A stretch of DNA of 64,000 bases from Austwickia chelonae (GCF_003391095.1 NZ_CP031447.1:744001-808000); one strand, 5' to 3'. Positions 47,745-57,360 are shown, numbered from the stretch's first letter. Numbers and translations are program-made. The notes: generated by a model from the sequence alone, not told the origin.

Positions 47745-49694
47745 TCAGGGTGCGGTGGCCTCGACATTGGGCAATGGGCCGTCAACGGCCTTCTGCCCTC
47801 CGTCCAGGGGGGTACCGCTGGTGGACACCGGGCGGCACCCTGTCGCGGGAATCACATGATCGGCATCTGAGCCGAGGGCGGCGCCACGCATCCATTCGTA
47901 GGCCGAGACCGGGTCGGCCAGAGCCGTTCCCAACACGAGCATGGGGTCCAACGCAGGGACGTCGACGGCATCCACCAGCGGGTGAGCGGTCGCACGACGT
48001 CCCTCTTCGTCGGAGAAGAGATCCTCGCCGAGCTTCTCGCCGGGACGGAGCCCGGTGAAGACGATCTCGACGTCCTTCTTGCCGGACATCCGGATGAGGT
48101 TGCGGGCCACTTCGACGATCTTGACCTGCTCGCCCATCTCCAGAACCATCACCTCGCCGTCATTGCCGATGGTCCCGGCCTCCAGCACGAGCTGACAGGC
48201 CTCGGGGATCAGCATGAAATAGCGGCGCACGTCCGGGTGCGTCACGGTGACCGGCCCGCCGGCTTTGATCTGAGCGGTGAAGGCGTGCAGCATCGATCCC
48301 CGTGAGCCGAGGACGTTCCCGAAACGGACCGAGACGAAACGTCCGGGACGATTGCGGGCGAAGTGGGAGGTGAGCCGCTCGGTACAGCGCTTGCTGTAGC
48401 CCAGGGTGGAGGTCGGGTCCGCGGCCTTGTCGGTCGACACGTTGACGAAGGTCTCCACCCCGACTCCGGCAGCGGCCTCCAGGACATTCAGCGTGCCACG
48501 GACATTCGTCTTCCAGGCCTCCAGCGGAAAGCTCTCCAACAGCGGTAGATGTTTCAGCGCAGCGGCGTGGAAGACCACCTGGGGTCGTGCTTGTTCGAAG
48601 ACCAGCCGTAGCCCTTCGGGGTCACGGATGTCGGCCAGGAGCAGATCGTCGCTGTCGAGCAGTCCTTGGCCGGTCAAACTCATCTGAGTGGCCTGAAGGC
48701 CCGACTCGTCACGGTCCAGGAGGAAAAGACGTTCAGGTGAGAACTTGGCGATCTGTCGGCACAGTTCAGAGCCGATGGACCCGCCTGCCCCGGTGACCAG
48801 TACCCGCCGACCCTGGATCTGGGCAGCGATCGCGGTGGTGTCCAGCTGTACCGGAGGACGGCTGAGCAGGTCGGTCAGGTCGAGGTCCCGCAGATCCCGG
48901 ACCCCGCCCTCGGCGGTGGCACTCGGATCGAGGACGTCGGAGAGCGAGGGCAGGATCTTGACCTTCAACCCGGCCTCGTTGGCACCTTCGGACAGGACCC
49001 GGAGATCGGCAGCGGTGGCATGAGGGGCTGCGACGATCAGCATGGTCGCCTTGGCGGACTCGGCGACCTGGACGAGGTCGTTCTTCGTCCCCCGGACGGG
49101 GACCCCTTCGATCCGCAGCCGCTGGCGCTCTCGGGTGTCGTCGAGCATGGCCACCGGCAGGATGCGGGCCTCCTGCTCCCGCAATGCACTCTTCACCAGT
49201 CGGCGCCCGGTGTCCCCGGCGCCGTAGATGATGGCTCGTTCCTCGGCATCGGCGCGTTCACGCAATTCATGGGTGCGGAAGATCCGGAAGAACAGTCGCA
49301 TCCCGAAGCCGCCCAGCATGGCGAAGCCACCGCCCTGGGCCGGGGTGGCCCGGGGCAGATAGTCCGGATGCCACAGGAAGAAGACGACGAAACTGGCGAT
49401 GATGATCGTGATGAACATCGACCGCATCAGGTCGAAGGTCTCCTCGTAGGAGCCGCGGGTGTGGCTGACCCGGTACGGGCCGAGCAGGGTGCCTACGGCG
49501 AGCTGGCACAGGGCACATCCCAGGGCCAAGGTCAGGGTGATGCCGAACAGGCTCGCTGGAGCCACCTGCCCATTGAGGACGTCATAGCGAAGATAGGCCG
49601 TGGCGAAAACGGCCACGACCCACATCAACATGTCCATCGCGGCCCAGAACCAACGGCGCAGGCGCGCTCGGCTCGTCGGCGACTGCGTCAGCAC
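47745..49694 (-). CDS. Membrane nucleotide-sugar dehydratase (CapD/PglF/FlaA1 family)
   Basis: A 649-residue protein. Four to five N-terminal helices (about 14-135) are followed by a first Rossmann region (IYGAGDTGRRLVKSAL) and a second catalytic SDR domain (about 300-600) with VTGAGGSIGSELCRQI, NVSTDKAADP and LGYSKRCTERL. PglF/CapD-type enzymes 4,6-dehydrate UDP-GlcNAc on the D-series route, so the cell may make two different 6-deoxy amino sugars. GTG start with AAGGGAGG upstream. It lies 29 nt before the capE-type gene. Confidence 0.9.
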   Translation of the reverse strand: MLTQSPTSRARLRRWFWAAMDMLMWVVAVFATAYLRYDVLNGQVAPASLFGITLTLALGCALCQLAVGTLLGPYRVSHTRGSYEETFDLMRSMFITIIIASFVVFFLWHPDYLPRATPAQGGGFAMLGGFGMRLFFRIFRTHELRERADAEERAIIYGAGDTGRRLVKSALREQEARILPVAMLDDTRERQRLRIEGVPVRGTKNDLVQVAESAKATMLIVAAPHATAADLRVLSEGANEAGLKVKILPSLSDVLDPSATAEGGVRDLRDLDLTDLLSRPPVQLDTTAIAAQIQGRRVLVTGAGGSIGSELCRQIAKFSPERLFLLDRDESGLQATQMSLTGQGLLDSDDLLLADIRDPEGLRLVFEQARPQVVFHAAALKHLPLLESFPLEAWKTNVRGTLNVLEAAAGVGVETFVNVSTDKAADPTSTLGYSKRCTERLTSHFARNRPGRFVSVRFGNVLGSRGSMLHAFTAQIKAGGPVTVTHPDVRRYFMLIPEACQLVLEAGTIGNDGEVMVLEMGEQVKIVEVARNLIRMSGKKDVEIVFTGLRPGEKLGEDLFSDEEGRRATAHPLVDAVDVPALDPMLVLGTALADPVSAYEWMRGAALGSDADHVIPATGCRPVSTSGTPLDGGQKAVDGPLPNVEATAP

Positions 49695-49730
49695 GAATGC
49701 CTCCCTTGCTGCCCTGCGGATTGCCGCTCT

Positions 49731-49736
49731 AGCCTA
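49731..49736 (-). promoter_or_regulatory. -10 box of the polysaccharide (capD-type) operon
   Basis: TAGGCT on the minus strand, about 37 nt before the GTG, giving a short leader that includes the AAGGGAGG ribosome-binding site. Confidence 0.45.
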
Positions 49737-49823
49737 TCCCCGCCGAAGGCCTTCCAGAACCGCGGTCGAGGACAGGGAGCTTCACCGCCGTCAGCCTTGC
49801 CGTCCAGAGATTCCCCCACTCGA

Positions 49824-49829
49824 TAGTGT
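49824..49829 (+). promoter_or_regulatory. -10 box of the MDR reductase gene, leaderless start
   Basis: TAGTGT ends 6 nt before the ATG at 49836. Confidence 0.5.
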
Positions 49830-49835
49830 CGACCC

Positions 49836-50804
49836 ATGCTTGCCGTTTACTGCGCCAGCCAGTCCGCCACCGACCCCCTGTCCGGTCTTGTCGTGGGGGA
49901 GCGACCTGAACCTGAACCACGCCCGGGGTGGACGGTCGTCGACCTTCGTGCGGCCACGTTGAACCGCCACGATCTGTGGTCCCTCCACGGCGTGGGCTTG
50001 CCTGCTGAACGACTGCCGATGATCCTGGGCTGCGATGGAGCCGGAGTCACTTCGGACGGACGGGAGGTGATCCTGCACGGGGTCATCGCCTCGCCGGGAT
50101 GGTCCGGGGACGAGACCCTCGACCCGCGTCGTTCGCTCTTCTCCGAGGTCCATCAGGGGACTCTCGCGGAGAAGGTCCTGGTGCCGGACACCAACCTGGT
50201 GCCCAAACCGGCCGGGATGAGCTGGGAGACAGCTGCCGCCTTGCCCACCGCCTGGTTGACCGCCTACCGGATGCTCTTCACCAACGCCCAGGTCACTCCG
50301 GGTTCATTGGTGTTGGTGCAGGGAGCCGGAGGCGGAGTGGCCACCGCCTGCATCCGGTTGGGCGTCGCCGCCGGTCTACGGGTCTGGGTCACGAGCCGCT
50401 CTGAACACAAACGGGGACAAGCGCTCGCTCTCGGCGCCGAGGCGGCTTTCGAACCGGGGGCTCGGCTCCCGGAGAAGGTCGACGCCGTCATGGAGACCGT
50501 CGGTGCAGCGACCTGGTCGCACTCGGTGAACGTGCTGCGTCCTGGCGGGACCATCGTGATCTCGGGTGCAACCAGCGGCGACGCTCCGCCCCGGTCCGAG
50601 CTGACGAAGATCTTCTTCCGCCAGCTCAAGGTCGTCGGCTCGACGATGGGGAACCGGCACGAGTTGGAACGCCTGGCGACCTTGGTCGACCGGCATGACC
50701 TCAAACTCCCGGTCGAGGCGACCCTGCCACTCCCCGAAGCACGAGCTGGTTTCGAGAAGCTCCTGTCGGGAGATGTCTTCGGGAAGATCGTTCTTACCGT
50801 GTGA
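49836..50804 (+). CDS. Quinone-reductase-like MDR-family oxidoreductase
   Basis: A 322-residue medium-chain dehydrogenase/reductase. The N-terminal GroES-like domain (RPGWTVVDLRAATLNRHDLW, GCDGAGVTSDG) is followed by a Rossmann domain with VQGAGGGVATACIRLG. The structural-zinc four-Cys lobe is absent and the usual catalytic Cys is replaced, so it probably uses NAD(P)H without zinc, as in quinone oxidoreductases. The substrate is unknown. It diverges from the polysaccharide operon. Confidence 0.87.
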   Translation: MLAVYCASQSATDPLSGLVVGERPEPEPRPGWTVVDLRAATLNRHDLWSLHGVGLPAERLPMILGCDGAGVTSDGREVILHGVIASPGWSGDETLDPRRSLFSEVHQGTLAEKVLVPDTNLVPKPAGMSWETAAALPTAWLTAYRMLFTNAQVTPGSLVLVQGAGGGVATACIRLGVAAGLRVWVTSRSEHKRGQALALGAEAAFEPGARLPEKVDAVMETVGAATWSHSVNVLRPGGTIVISGATSGDAPPRSELTKIFFRQLKVVGSTMGNRHELERLATLVDRHDLKLPVEATLPLPEARAGFEKLLSGDVFGKIVLTV

Positions 50805-50854
50805 CCGGCGGGTCTCCCTGCTGCGCAGGTTCCGGCTCGTCGACTGAGTGAAGG

Positions 50855-50903
50855 CCGGGTTCGGGGTGTCCGGAGCGGAAGCCAACGGACGCCCCGAACC
50901 CGG
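50855..50903. terminator. 18-bp hairpin, bidirectional terminator
   Basis: Arms 50855-50872 and 50886-50903 pair over 18 bp with one G-T pair; the loop is 13 nt. It lies between the convergent MDR reductase and SGNH hydrolase genes, ending 10 nt before the latter's stop. Confidence 0.8.
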
Positions 50904-50913
50904 GCGACAACGC

Positions 50914-51594
50914 TCAGGGCGCGATCTGCAACCAGTGCTCCCAGCCACCGTGCAGAACCAGCCAGGCCAACAACCCGTAACCGGCCTGTCCGGGATGGCG
51001 CTGGTCCTCGGTGGCGCTCAGCTCGGCCAGCCACTGCTCGTGCTCCAGCAACGGGTAGTAGCAGTCGACGTAAGGGATGCTGCGGCGGCTGCACACATCG
51101 GACTGGGCCTCGACCAACGGCTCCAGGGCATGGTTGAAGTCGGCGTCGAGGGTCGGCGGTGGACCGACCACGAAGGGTGAGATGCCCCGTGCCGTCGCCT
51201 CGTCCAACATATTCGCCATGTTGAGCCGGGAACGGGCGATCGTCAGCTCCTGGTCGATGTCGCCGTGCCCGACCCCCATCACGAGCCGACGTTCCCGTCG
51301 ACCCTCCCAACGGGGTGCGCCCTCCTGCCGCCATCGGTTCAGCAGATCGGCGGACGACTGTCCCCGGATGCCCAGGTTGTAGCTCGTCACATTGAGGTCG
51401 GGGTGTGCGGTGCGGGCCGTTACCCGGCTCACCCACCCCAGTGCCTTGGGGTCGCCGTAACCGGCGACGAAGGAATCCCCCATGAAGACCAGGCCGACGT
51501 CACGTGGCCCGTCTGCAGCGAGCGCGTCCGCGCTGGCGATGAACTCCATCGGGGCTGCCCCCGCGCCGCTGGGCTTGCTCTCTTCGTTGCTCAC
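50914..51594 (-). CDS. SGNH/GDSL hydrolase family protein
   Basis: A 226-residue putative esterase or lipase without a signal peptide. Block I is VFMGDSFVAGYGD with the nucleophilic Ser; the GIRGQSSADLLNRW segment supplies the Gly block; the C-terminal DQRHPGQAGY holds the catalytic Asp/His pair (D-x-x-H). The fold hydrolyses ester bonds in many compounds, so no substrate is suggested. It lies 8 nt after the DUF6104 gene on the same strand. Confidence 0.88.
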   Translation of the reverse strand: MSNEESKPSGAGAAPMEFIASADALAADGPRDVGLVFMGDSFVAGYGDPKALGWVSRVTARTAHPDLNVTSYNLGIRGQSSADLLNRWRQEGAPRWEGRRERRLVMGVGHGDIDQELTIARSRLNMANMLDEATARGISPFVVGPPPTLDADFNHALEPLVEAQSDVCSRRSIPYVDCYYPLLEHEQWLAELSATEDQRHPGQAGYGLLAWLVLHGGWEHWLQIAP

Positions 51595-51602
51595 AGGCCT
51601 AC

Positions 51603-51779
51603 TCAGTCCTCGTCGTCGTCGAGCCGTGCAAGCCAGGTCGCGAACCTCTCGATCGGAATCTCAAATTCCGGATTCAGATCAACGAAGGTGCGTAGCTGCT
51701 CGGCCAGCCAGTCCAACGTGATCTCCTCATCGCCGCGACGGGCCGACAACTCCTCAATTCCACGGTCGGTGAAGTACAC
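51603..51779 (-). CDS. DUF6104 family small protein
   Basis: A 58-residue acidic protein. The sequence YFTDRGIEELSARRGDEEIT and the ending ERFATWLARLDDDED match the small DUF6104 proteins I know from Streptomyces and relatives, usually starting MYFTDRG. GTG at 51779 reproduces that start; ATG at 51788 and 51806 are upstream alternatives in the same frame. Function is unknown. It is next to kgd, as is often seen in actinobacteria, though I recall that only loosely. Confidence 0.75.
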   Translation of the reverse strand: MYFTDRGIEELSARRGDEEITLDWLAEQLRTFVDLNPEFEIPIERFATWLARLDDDED

Positions 51780-51804
51780 GAGATGCATTCTGCCGCACAT
51801 CAGC

Positions 51805-51845
51805 ACTCACCGGGGACAGGGGCACGCGCCCCGTCCCCGGTGAGT
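51805..51845 (-). terminator. Terminator of kgd
   Basis: An 18-bp stem (ACTCACCGGGGAC arm plus GGGGC) with one bulged A and a 4-nt loop ACGC, 45 nt downstream of the kgd stop. Confidence 0.75.
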
Positions 51846-51889
51846 TGAGGGAAAGCCGTCGGTTGGTTGACCGGAAGGGAACCGGTCGA

Positions 51890-54800
51890 TCAGCGGTCGA
51901 AGGACTCCCGCATCAGCGCAGCCCGCTCGATCTCGTGCTGCTTGTGCGAGCCGGTGGACGGAGATGCCGAAGCAGCCCGGGAGACCACCCGGATCGGCCG
52001 TTGTTCACCGTTCTCGGCCAAGGACTGCGGAAGATTCACCATCATGAAGGGCCAAGCACCCTGGTTCGCGGGTTCATCCTGCACCCAAACCAGTTCGGCG
52101 TTCGGGTAATGCTTCACGATCTGGGCGATCTCTCGGCCAGGAGTCGGGTAGAGCTGTTCCACCCGGACGATGGCGGTCGCACCGTCCTGGCGCTGCTCGC
52201 GTTCCGCCTCCAAGTCGTAGACCACCCGCCCGGAGGCGAGCAGCACCCGGGTCACCGCGCCCCCGTCCAGCGGTGCCTTGTCATGGATCGCCGGTTCGAA
52301 GGTTCCGCTGGTGAAATCTTCGACTGCGCTGGTCGCCGCGCGTAGGCGCAACAACTGCTTCGGGGTGAACACGATCAGGGGTTTGCGCGGCCGGGAGTAG
52401 GCCTGGCGACGTAGCAGGTGGAAATAGCTGGCCGGAGTGCTCGGATTGGCAACGGTCATGTTGTCCTGGGCGCACAACTGGAGGTACCGCTCGATCCGCG
52501 CCGAGCTGTGGTCCGGCCCCTGCCCCTCATAACCGTGGGGGAGGAGGAGCACGACGGAACTACGCTGACCCCACTTCTGTTCGGAACTGGAGATGAACTC
52601 GTCGACGATGGTCTGAGCGCCATTGGCGAAGTCACCGAACTGGGCCTCCCAGCAGACCAGCGCGTCAGGACGTTCCACCGAGTACCCGTACTCGAAGCCC
52701 ATGGCGGCGAATTCGGACAGCAAGGAGTCGTACACCCAGAAACGGGCCTGGCCGTCGCCCAGGTAGAGCAGCGGCGTCCATTCCTCGGCACTGGTGCGGT
52801 CGATGAGCACGGCATGCCGTTGCACGAAGGTGCCCCGTCGGGAGTCCTGACCGGCCAGCCGCACCGGAGTCCCCTCGCTGAGTAACGACCCGAAGGCGAT
52901 CAGCTCGCCCATTCCCCAGTCGATCCCGCCCTCGCGTGTCATCTGGGTGCGCTTCTCCAGCATGCCGCGCAGCTTCTTGTGCGGTTCGAAGCTCTCCGGC
53001 CAGCTGGTCCACAGGTCACCGATCTTGTGCAACAACCCGGTGCTGATCGCGGTCGAATGACTGCGATGCGCCCGGACCTCGTCCTCGACCTGTGCTTCGG
53101 GCCGCTCCAAACCGTCGATCTCGGTGGTTGCTCCCACCGACGGAGCCGCAGGCTTGGCCTTGGCTGCTTCCTTGGTCTCCAGGAAGACCTGCTCCAGCCG
53201 TCCCTGGTAGTCCTGCAAGGCGGCCTGGGCGTCCTCCAGGGTGATGTCGCCGCGACCGACCAACGCTTCGGTGTACAGCTTGCGGACACTGCGCTTGGCC
53301 TCGATGAGCTTGTACATCAGTGGCTGTGTCATCGAAGGGTCGTCGCCCTCGTTGTGGCCGCGACGCCGGTAGCAGATCAGGTCGATGACGACGTCCTTGG
53401 CGAACTTCTGACGGAACTCGTAGGCCAGCTCGGCGACCCGGACACAGGCCTCGGGGTCGTCGCCGTTGACGTGGAAGATCGGCGCCTGGATCGTCCGGGC
53501 CAGGTCGGTGGAGTACACCGAACTGCGTGAGCTCGTGGGGGCAGTGGTGAATCCGACCTGGTTGTTGACCACGACGTGAACGGTTCCGCCGGTGCGGTAA
53601 CCTCGCAGCTGGCTCAACTGCAAGGTCTCCAAGACGACACCCTGGCCGGCGAAGGCCGCATCACCGTGCAGAAGCAGCGGCAGAACGGTGAACTCCTCAC
53701 CGTGCAGGTCCAGCCGGTCCTGCTTGGCCCGCACGATGCCTTCCAGCACCGGGTTGACCGCTTCCAAGTGGCTGGGGTTCGCCGCCAGGTAGACCTTCGT
53801 GGTTTTCCCGTCCTCGGACTCGAAAACGCCTTCGGTACCCAAGTGGTACTTCACATCGCCCGAACCCTGGACGCTGCGCGGGTCCTGGGTTCCTTCGAAC
53901 TCGCGGAAGATCTGCGCATAACTCTTCCCGGCGATATTGGCCAGGACGTTGAGCCGGCCGCGGTGCGGCATGCCGATGCACACCTCGTCCATGCCGTCCT
54001 CGGCGGCCCGGCACAACACCCGGTCGAGCAAGGCGATCACGGACTCGCCACCCTCGAGACTGAACCGCTTCTGCCCGACGTACTTCGTCTGCAGAAAAGT
54101 CTCGAAAGCCTCAGCAGCATTGAGCCGGCGCAGAATACGCATCTGCTCGTCCCGGCTGACCTTCTCCGCCTTGACCTCGATCTTCTGCTGCATCCACAAC
54201 CGCTGATCCGGGTCCTGAATGTGCATGTACTCCACGCCGATGGTGCGGCAGTAGCTGTCCCGAAGCACATCCAGGATCGCCCTGAGCGTGGCTCGCTCGG
54301 TGCCACCGAAACCACCGGTGGCGACTTCCCGGTCCAGATCCCACAAGGTCAGCCCGTACGTCTCCAGTGCGACGTCGTCGTGCCGTCGCATCCGGTACTC
54401 CAACGGGTCGGTGTCCGCGAGCAGATGACCGCGGACCCGGTAGGCGTGGACCAGCTGCTGCACCCTCGCTGCCTTGGACAGGTCGTCCTCATGGCTCGCC
54501 ACCAGGTCGCGCTTCCACCGCACCGGCTCGTACGGGATACGCAGGCTGCGATAGATCTCCTCGTAGAAACCGTCTTCGCCGAGCAACAGACGGTGGATGA
54601 TCCGCAGGAAATCGCCCGAAGCCGCACCCTGAATGATGCGGTGGTCATAGGTGCTGGTCAGCGTGATGATTTTGCTGATCCCCTGGCGGGCGACGGTCTC
54701 CAGACTCGCACCCTGCCACTCCGCCGGATAGTCCAGCGCGCCGGCACCGATGATGCACCCCTGGCCCTGCATCAGCCGAGGCACCGACTGCACGGTGCCG

Positions 54801-55789
54801 ATCCCACCAGGGTTGGTCAACGAGATCGTCGTCCCGGCGAAATCATCGACCGTCAGCTTGTTGCCGCGAGCCTTGCGGACCAGCTCCTCGTAGGCATTCC
54901 AGAATTGGAAGAAGTCCATCGTCTCGGCCGCTTTGATCGACGGCACCACGAGGCTTCGCGTGCCATCGGGCCGCGGAAGGTCGATCGCCAACCCGAAATT
55001 GACATGGGCAGGGCGGACCAACTGTGGCTTGCCCTTCTCGTCAACCCGGTAGCTGCAGTTCATGTCGGGCAGTTCGGCGAGCGCCTTCACGATCGCGTAC
55101 CCGATGATGTGGGTGAAGCTGATCTTCCCACCGCGAGTGCGCTGGAGATGCTGGTTGATCTGGATCCGGTTGTCGATCATCAACTTCGCCGGGATCCCAC
55201 GAACGCTGGTCGCGGTAGGTACCTGCAGCGAAGCATCCATGTTCGTCACGATGCGAGCAGCCGGGCCCTTGATCGCTTTGATCTTCTCGGCATCCTGCAC
55301 CTGAGGGGGGCTCACCTGAGGGGTGTCGCGAGGGGTCGGGGTCTTGCCCATCGGCACCGCAGGCGCGGCCACCGGCTCCTTCTGCTGAGCAGGAGGACGT
55401 TGAACCGTCGTACTCCGAGGCGGAGAAGCAGGTTTTCCCTTACCGTCCTTTTCCACGGGTTCCTTCTGATCGGAAGCGGCCTGGGATGTCGCCGTGGCTG
55501 ACGATGGCCTGACCGTGCTCTCGGAGGTTCGCGCACCGGCCTCGGTCCGGGGCGCGGCCTGGCCGTCCGCGCTCGCCGTCGGAGGGGTGGACTCGGGGGC
55601 GGACGCCGCAGTGGCCGCAGCCGTGGGAGCGCTGTTCTCACGGCGAGGGGCATACCCGTCGAAGAAGGCCCACCATGCTTTGTCGACGGACTCCTTGTCC
55701 TGCAAGTACTGCTCGTAGAGCTCGTCGACGAGCCACTGATTGGGCCCGAAGCTGGCGGTGGGATCGTTCGGAGCGGGCAATTCTGCCAC
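51890..55789 (-). CDS. kgd: Multifunctional 2-oxoglutarate decarboxylase/dehydrogenase E1-E2 (KGD)
   Basis: A 1299-residue actinobacterial SucA. Order of domains: a short N-terminal SucA helix (SFGPNQWLVDELYEQYLQDK), an Ala/Pro/Ser-rich linker (about 45-165), an E2-type acyltransferase core (about 180-400) ending in the catalytic YDHRIIQGAASGDFL, and a ThDP E1 domain with VCIGMPHRGRLNV, GDAAFAGQGVV and the transketolase C-terminal part. There is no lipoyl domain, as normal for KGD, which works with a separate E2. The GTG at 55789, preceded by AGAGGCGAG, was chosen over 55846 because family proteins begin just before this helix. Confidence 0.95.
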   Translation of the reverse strand: MAELPAPNDPTASFGPNQWLVDELYEQYLQDKESVDKAWWAFFDGYAPRRENSAPTAAATAASAPESTPPTASADGQAAPRTEAGARTSESTVRPSSATATSQAASDQKEPVEKDGKGKPASPPRSTTVQRPPAQQKEPVAAPAVPMGKTPTPRDTPQVSPPQVQDAEKIKAIKGPAARIVTNMDASLQVPTATSVRGIPAKLMIDNRIQINQHLQRTRGGKISFTHIIGYAIVKALAELPDMNCSYRVDEKGKPQLVRPAHVNFGLAIDLPRPDGTRSLVVPSIKAAETMDFFQFWNAYEELVRKARGNKLTVDDFAGTTISLTNPGGIGTVQSVPRLMQGQGCIIGAGALDYPAEWQGASLETVARQGISKIITLTSTYDHRIIQGAASGDFLRIIHRLLLGEDGFYEEIYRSLRIPYEPVRWKRDLVASHEDDLSKAARVQQLVHAYRVRGHLLADTDPLEYRMRRHDDVALETYGLTLWDLDREVATGGFGGTERATLRAILDVLRDSYCRTIGVEYMHIQDPDQRLWMQQKIEVKAEKVSRDEQMRILRRLNAAEAFETFLQTKYVGQKRFSLEGGESVIALLDRVLCRAAEDGMDEVCIGMPHRGRLNVLANIAGKSYAQIFREFEGTQDPRSVQGSGDVKYHLGTEGVFESEDGKTTKVYLAANPSHLEAVNPVLEGIVRAKQDRLDLHGEEFTVLPLLLHGDAAFAGQGVVLETLQLSQLRGYRTGGTVHVVVNNQVGFTTAPTSSRSSVYSTDLARTIQAPIFHVNGDDPEACVRVAELAYEFRQKFAKDVVIDLICYRRRGHNEGDDPSMTQPLMYKLIEAKRSVRKLYTEALVGRGDITLEDAQAALQDYQGRLEQVFLETKEAAKAKPAAPSVGATTEIDGLERPEAQVEDEVRAHRSHSTAISTGLLHKIGDLWTSWPESFEPHKKLRGMLEKRTQMTREGGIDWGMGELIAFGSLLSEGTPVRLAGQDSRRGTFVQRHAVLIDRTSAEEWTPLLYLGDGQARFWVYDSLLSEFAAMGFEYGYSVERPDALVCWEAQFGDFANGAQTIVDEFISSSEQKWGQRSSVVLLLPHGYEGQGPDHSSARIERYLQLCAQDNMTVANPSTPASYFHLLRRQAYSRPRKPLIVFTPKQLLRLRAATSAVEDFTSGTFEPAIHDKAPLDGGAVTRVLLASGRVVYDLEAEREQRQDGATAIVRVEQLYPTPGREIAQIVKHYPNAELVWVQDEPANQGAWPFMMVNLPQSLAENGEQRPIRVVSRAASASPSTGSHKQHEIERAALMRESFDR

Positions 55790-55991
55790 GGCGGACTCGC
55801 CTCTTTCGTATGTCGCCGGTGACGGCCAGGACACATGACGAACCACCCGACGACATCGCTGGTCCGCCGGTGCCAGGCTACCCCGCGCCGGGCGGCTGGT
55901 GCGGTTCCGGAAGAAGGCGAACGAGGTCGAAGGGCTGCTGATCCCACTGATCGGGACATGTTCTCCCCCCCGTGTCCGCTTTGGGGCGGAT

Positions 55992-55997
55992 TAGGAT
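55992..55997 (+). promoter_or_regulatory. -10 box of the CNNM operon, near-leaderless start
   Basis: TAGGAT ends 10 nt before the ATG at 56008, giving a leader of only about 3-4 nt. This supports 56008 as the start rather than upstream in-frame codons. Confidence 0.45.
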
Positions 55998-56007
55998 GGC
56001 GACCACT

Positions 56008-57360
56008 ATGACCGAGTGGCTCCTCGTCGGCGCGGGGGTCCTGTTGACCCTGGGAACGGCCGTCTTCGTCGCGGCCGAGTTCTCGCTGGTGGCTCTCGAC
56101 CGCTCCAGCGTGAGTCATGCGGCCGAGAACGGGGACGCTGCTGCGCGTGCGGTACTGCCGTCGTTGACGGCCTTGTCCACACAGCTGTCCGGTGCCCAGG
56201 TGGGGATCACTCTGACGACGCTGGCCCTGGGATATGTCGCCACCCCCTCGGTGGGGGCCTTGCTGGCCGGTCCGGTCGCGACTGTGGGGGTGCCCGTGGA
56301 GAATGCGCCGGCGGTGGCCTCCGGGGTGGCGCTGGCCGTGGCGACGTTGTTCTCGATGGTCGTCGGAGAGCTGGTGCCCCAGTTCCTGGGAATATCCGTT
56401 CCCTTGGCGACGGCGAAGGTGGTGGCGGTCCCGGTCCGGTTCTTCACCGCGATGGTTCGTCCGTTGATCGTGGCGTTGAACGGTTCGGCCAATGCTGTGC
56501 TGGAGTCCTTCGGAGTGCGTCCGCAGGAGGAGCTTTCCGGTGCCCGTACCCCTCAGGAGCTGGCGTCGATCGTGCGGCGCAGTGCGCAGGTGGGCACTTT
56601 GGACGAGGACCTGGCCACCCGGGTGGCCAGGTCCTTGGATTTCGGCTCCCGCACTGCGGCGGATGTGATGACGCCGCGGGTGCGCTGCGTGGCGGTGGAA
56701 CGTACGGATTCGGCGGCCGACGTGGTGGCCACTGCGTGGAGAACCGGACATTCCCGTTTTCCGGTGCTCGGCGACGACTGGGACGACGTGGACGGCGTGG
56801 TGCACGTGAAACAAGCGGTGTCGGTGCCTCACGAGCGGCGGGAGTCGGTTCCGGCGTCTGGGCTGATGAGTTCCCCGGTTCTGGTTCCCGAGACGATCGG
56901 TTTGGAGCCACTGCTGGGTCTATTGCGTGGTGGTGGCCACCAGTTCGCTGTGGTCGTCGACGAATACGGCGGTACTGCAGGGGTGGTCACCTTGGAGGAC
57001 GTGGTCGAGGAACTGGTGGGGGAGGTTGCCGACGAACATGACCGGCAGTTGACCTCGGCCCGTCGTGATGTGCGTGGGTGCTGGACGGTCCCGGGGTCCT
57101 GGCGGGTGGACGAGGTCCGTGAGCGGGTAGGCGCAGACCTACCGGAAGATGCGTCCTACGAGACGGTGGGCGGCTTCATGATGGCGCTGCTGGGCAGGAT
57201 CCCTTCGGTGGGGGACGAGGTCGAGATCGTGGGCTGGCACATCCGGGTGGAGGGGATGGACGGACGTCGGGTGGAGCGGGTACGTCTCCTGCCGGTCGAT
57301 CCCATCGCCCAGCAATCCGACGAGGCAGCTTTGCCTCGAGAGACCGGAGACCCACGGTGA
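56008..57360 (+). CDS. CNNM/CorC (HlyC-type) family membrane protein 1
   Basis: A 450-residue protein. An N-terminal DUF21 membrane domain (about 1-190, starting MTEWLLVGAGVLLTLGTAVF) has four helices and the GELVPQ motif; a CBS pair follows (about 205-335), then a CorC_HlyC domain (about 350-435, FMMALLGRIPSVGDEV). Family members influence Mg2+/Co2+ transport. Its stop overlaps the GTG start of a paralogue by 4 nt; tandem CNNM genes are common in actinobacteria. Confidence 0.92.
   Translation: MTEWLLVGAGVLLTLGTAVFVAAEFSLVALDRSSVSHAAENGDAAARAVLPSLTALSTQLSGAQVGITLTTLALGYVATPSVGALLAGPVATVGVPVENAPAVASGVALAVATLFSMVVGELVPQFLGISVPLATAKVVAVPVRFFTAMVRPLIVALNGSANAVLESFGVRPQEELSGARTPQELASIVRRSAQVGTLDEDLATRVARSLDFGSRTAADVMTPRVRCVAVERTDSAADVVATAWRTGHSRFPVLGDDWDDVDGVVHVKQAVSVPHERRESVPASGLMSSPVLVPETIGLEPLLGLLRGGGHQFAVVVDEYGGTAGVVTLEDVVEELVGEVADEHDRQLTSARRDVRGCWTVPGSWRVDEVRERVGADLPEDASYETVGGFMMALLGRIPSVGDEVEIVGWHIRVEGMDGRRVERVRLLPVDPIAQQSDEAALPRETGDPR

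Noticed and set aside
53576-55501. 641-codon plus-strand frame opposite kgd
   Set aside because: It is antisense to a complete KGD protein; the residues show the biased Arg/Gln/His/Leu composition of a GC-driven shadow frame and no family motif.
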